Shown: positions 6,560-7,010 of the stretch, piece after piece
Position numbering within the stretch: the first letter of the stretch is position 1
How the letters are laid out: every line of letters begins with the position of its first letter
Source: Marinospirillum sp.
Lineage (GTDB): Bacteria > Pseudomonadota > Gammaproteobacteria > Pseudomonadales > Halomonadaceae
NCBI GenBank assembly: GCA_007119985.1
Contig: SKOQ01000165.1
Coordinates: 1 to 7,010 of the forward strand
Reading direction: 5' to 3'
DNA length: 7,010 nt
Program-made: the position numbers and the translations under genes
Notes under the pieces: generated by a model
Seen by the model: only the letters and a program-made list of their open reading frames with translations
What the model was told of the DNA's origin: nothing
Databases searched by the model: none

Positions 6560-6641
6560 TTTGAAGCACCTTCGCTGAGAAACCGAGATGCTTGTCACGG
6601 ATTGAACAGCCCTTTAGAACTCTTCACTAAGCGAGATCAAT

Positions 6642-7010
6642 GTGGACGCAAGCCTATCACCAACAATTTTAATCGTTGAAGACGACGAACGTCTTGCCAC
6701 GCTGACGCGTGAATATCTGGAAGGCAATGGTTTTCGAGTCGAAGTTGAAGGCGATGGCGCCAAAGCGGTTGAGCGAATCCATCAAGTCAAGCCAGATCTG
6801 GTCATTTTGGATGTGATGCTCCCTGGAGAAGATGGGCTCAGCATTTGTCGCCGCGTCAAAATGGATTCAGACCTTCCTATTCTGATGCTGACAGCGCGCA
6901 CCGATGATATGGACCAGGTGCTGGGCTTAGAAATGGGCGCAGATGATTATGTGGCCAAGCCAGTGCGTCCGCGTGTACTGCTGGCTCGTATTCGTGCTTT
7001 GCTGCGCCGC
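6642..7010 (+). CDS. rstA: OmpR-family response regulator, RstA-like, receiver domain only (runs off the window edge)
   Basis: The cytoplasmic output half of a two-component system; only the first 123 codons are present, covering the receiver domain. The DNA-binding winged helix would follow outside the window. The phosphorylation pocket is intact: E13-D14-D15 (ILIVEDDERL), phosphoacceptor D57 in LILDVMLPGEDG, T84 (LMLTAR) and K106 (VAKP). The stretch DMDQVLGLEMGADDYVAKP followed by VLLARIRALLRR resembles E. coli RstA more than other OmpR-family members, hence the symbol, but the family is large and the partner kinase is not visible. The start is taken as GTG at 6642, the only standard start between the in-frame TAG at 6615 and the conserved ILIVEDD. 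The ribosome binding site is weak (GCGAG). An ATG at 6640 overlaps it in another frame but stops after 10 codons. It is divergent from nrdA. Confidence 0.88.
   Translation, partial: MDASLSPTILIVEDDERLATLTREYLEGNGFRVEVEGDGAKAVERIHQVKPDLVILDVMLPGEDGLSICRRVKMDSDLPILMLTARTDDMDQVLGLEMGADDYVAKPVRPRVLLARIRALLRR

Larger units (their letters stand above)
6123..6641. other. Divergent intergenic region between nrdA and the response regulator
   Basis: 519 bp with no convincing gene on either strand. The part next to nrdA (6123-6275) contains the nrdA leader, promoter, NrdR-like boxes and DnaA-like sites. The middle (about 6300-6420) is AT-rich in places, with GGCC-TAGGCTT-GGCC (6304-6318) and a weak plus-strand promoter-like pair (TTGACG, 15 bp, TATCAT, 6323-6349). 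The last part holds a strong -10 and a structured leader for the response regulator. Confidence 0.8.

Noticed and set aside
6640..6672. ATG at 6640 as the response-regulator start
   Set aside because: That frame ends at TAA after 10 codons; the receiver domain is only encoded in the frame of the GTG at 6642.

Overview
The window looks like a chromosomal segment of a gammaproteobacterium. The GC content is moderate (roughly half, by eye). The NrdA and NrdB sequences are of the Pseudomonas/Oceanospirillales type: a long NrdA with two N-terminal ATP-cone modules, and an NrdB that starts MLSWDE. The placement to order level is inference. I see no transposase, integrase, CRISPR array, tRNA or rRNA, and the window reads as core genome.

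Layout. Positions 1-834 (minus) hold the first 278 codons of sbcD, cut by the window edge. Only 3 bp separate it from an upstream exported SH3-domain protein at 838-1611 (minus), so the two probably form one transcription unit. A 227-bp gap follows, with a strong intrinsic terminator (about 1786-1818) that ends the next operon. That operon is nrdA (3198-6122) then nrdB (1839-3068), both minus strand, encoding the large and small subunits of class I ribonucleotide reductase. A 129-bp intercistronic stretch between them can fold into hairpins. A 519-bp divergent intergenic region (6123-6641) holds the regulation: two NrdR-box-like palindromes 32 bp apart centre to centre, one overlapping the -10 of a good sigma-70 promoter; DnaA-box-like sites just upstream; and, on the plus strand, a perfect TATAAT -10 with a structured leader for the next gene. 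From 6642 to the window end is the receiver half of an OmpR/RstA-family response regulator with a GTG start.

How it fits together. NrdA and NrdB form the enzyme that reduces ribonucleoside diphosphates to deoxyribonucleotides. It is controlled allosterically through the ATP-cone and, by inference, transcriptionally through NrdR and perhaps DnaA. SbcD is the nuclease subunit of the SbcCD DNA-end and hairpin processing complex. The response regulator is divergent and need not be functionally linked.

No undescribed multi-gene system is evident. The most interesting points are the paired NrdR-like boxes with neighbouring TGTGG sites, the duplicated and diverged ATP-cone in NrdA, the LSWD motif at both ends of NrdB, the GC-rich nrdA-nrdB hairpin, the pairing of an uncharacterised exported protein with sbcD, and the structured leader of the response regulator.
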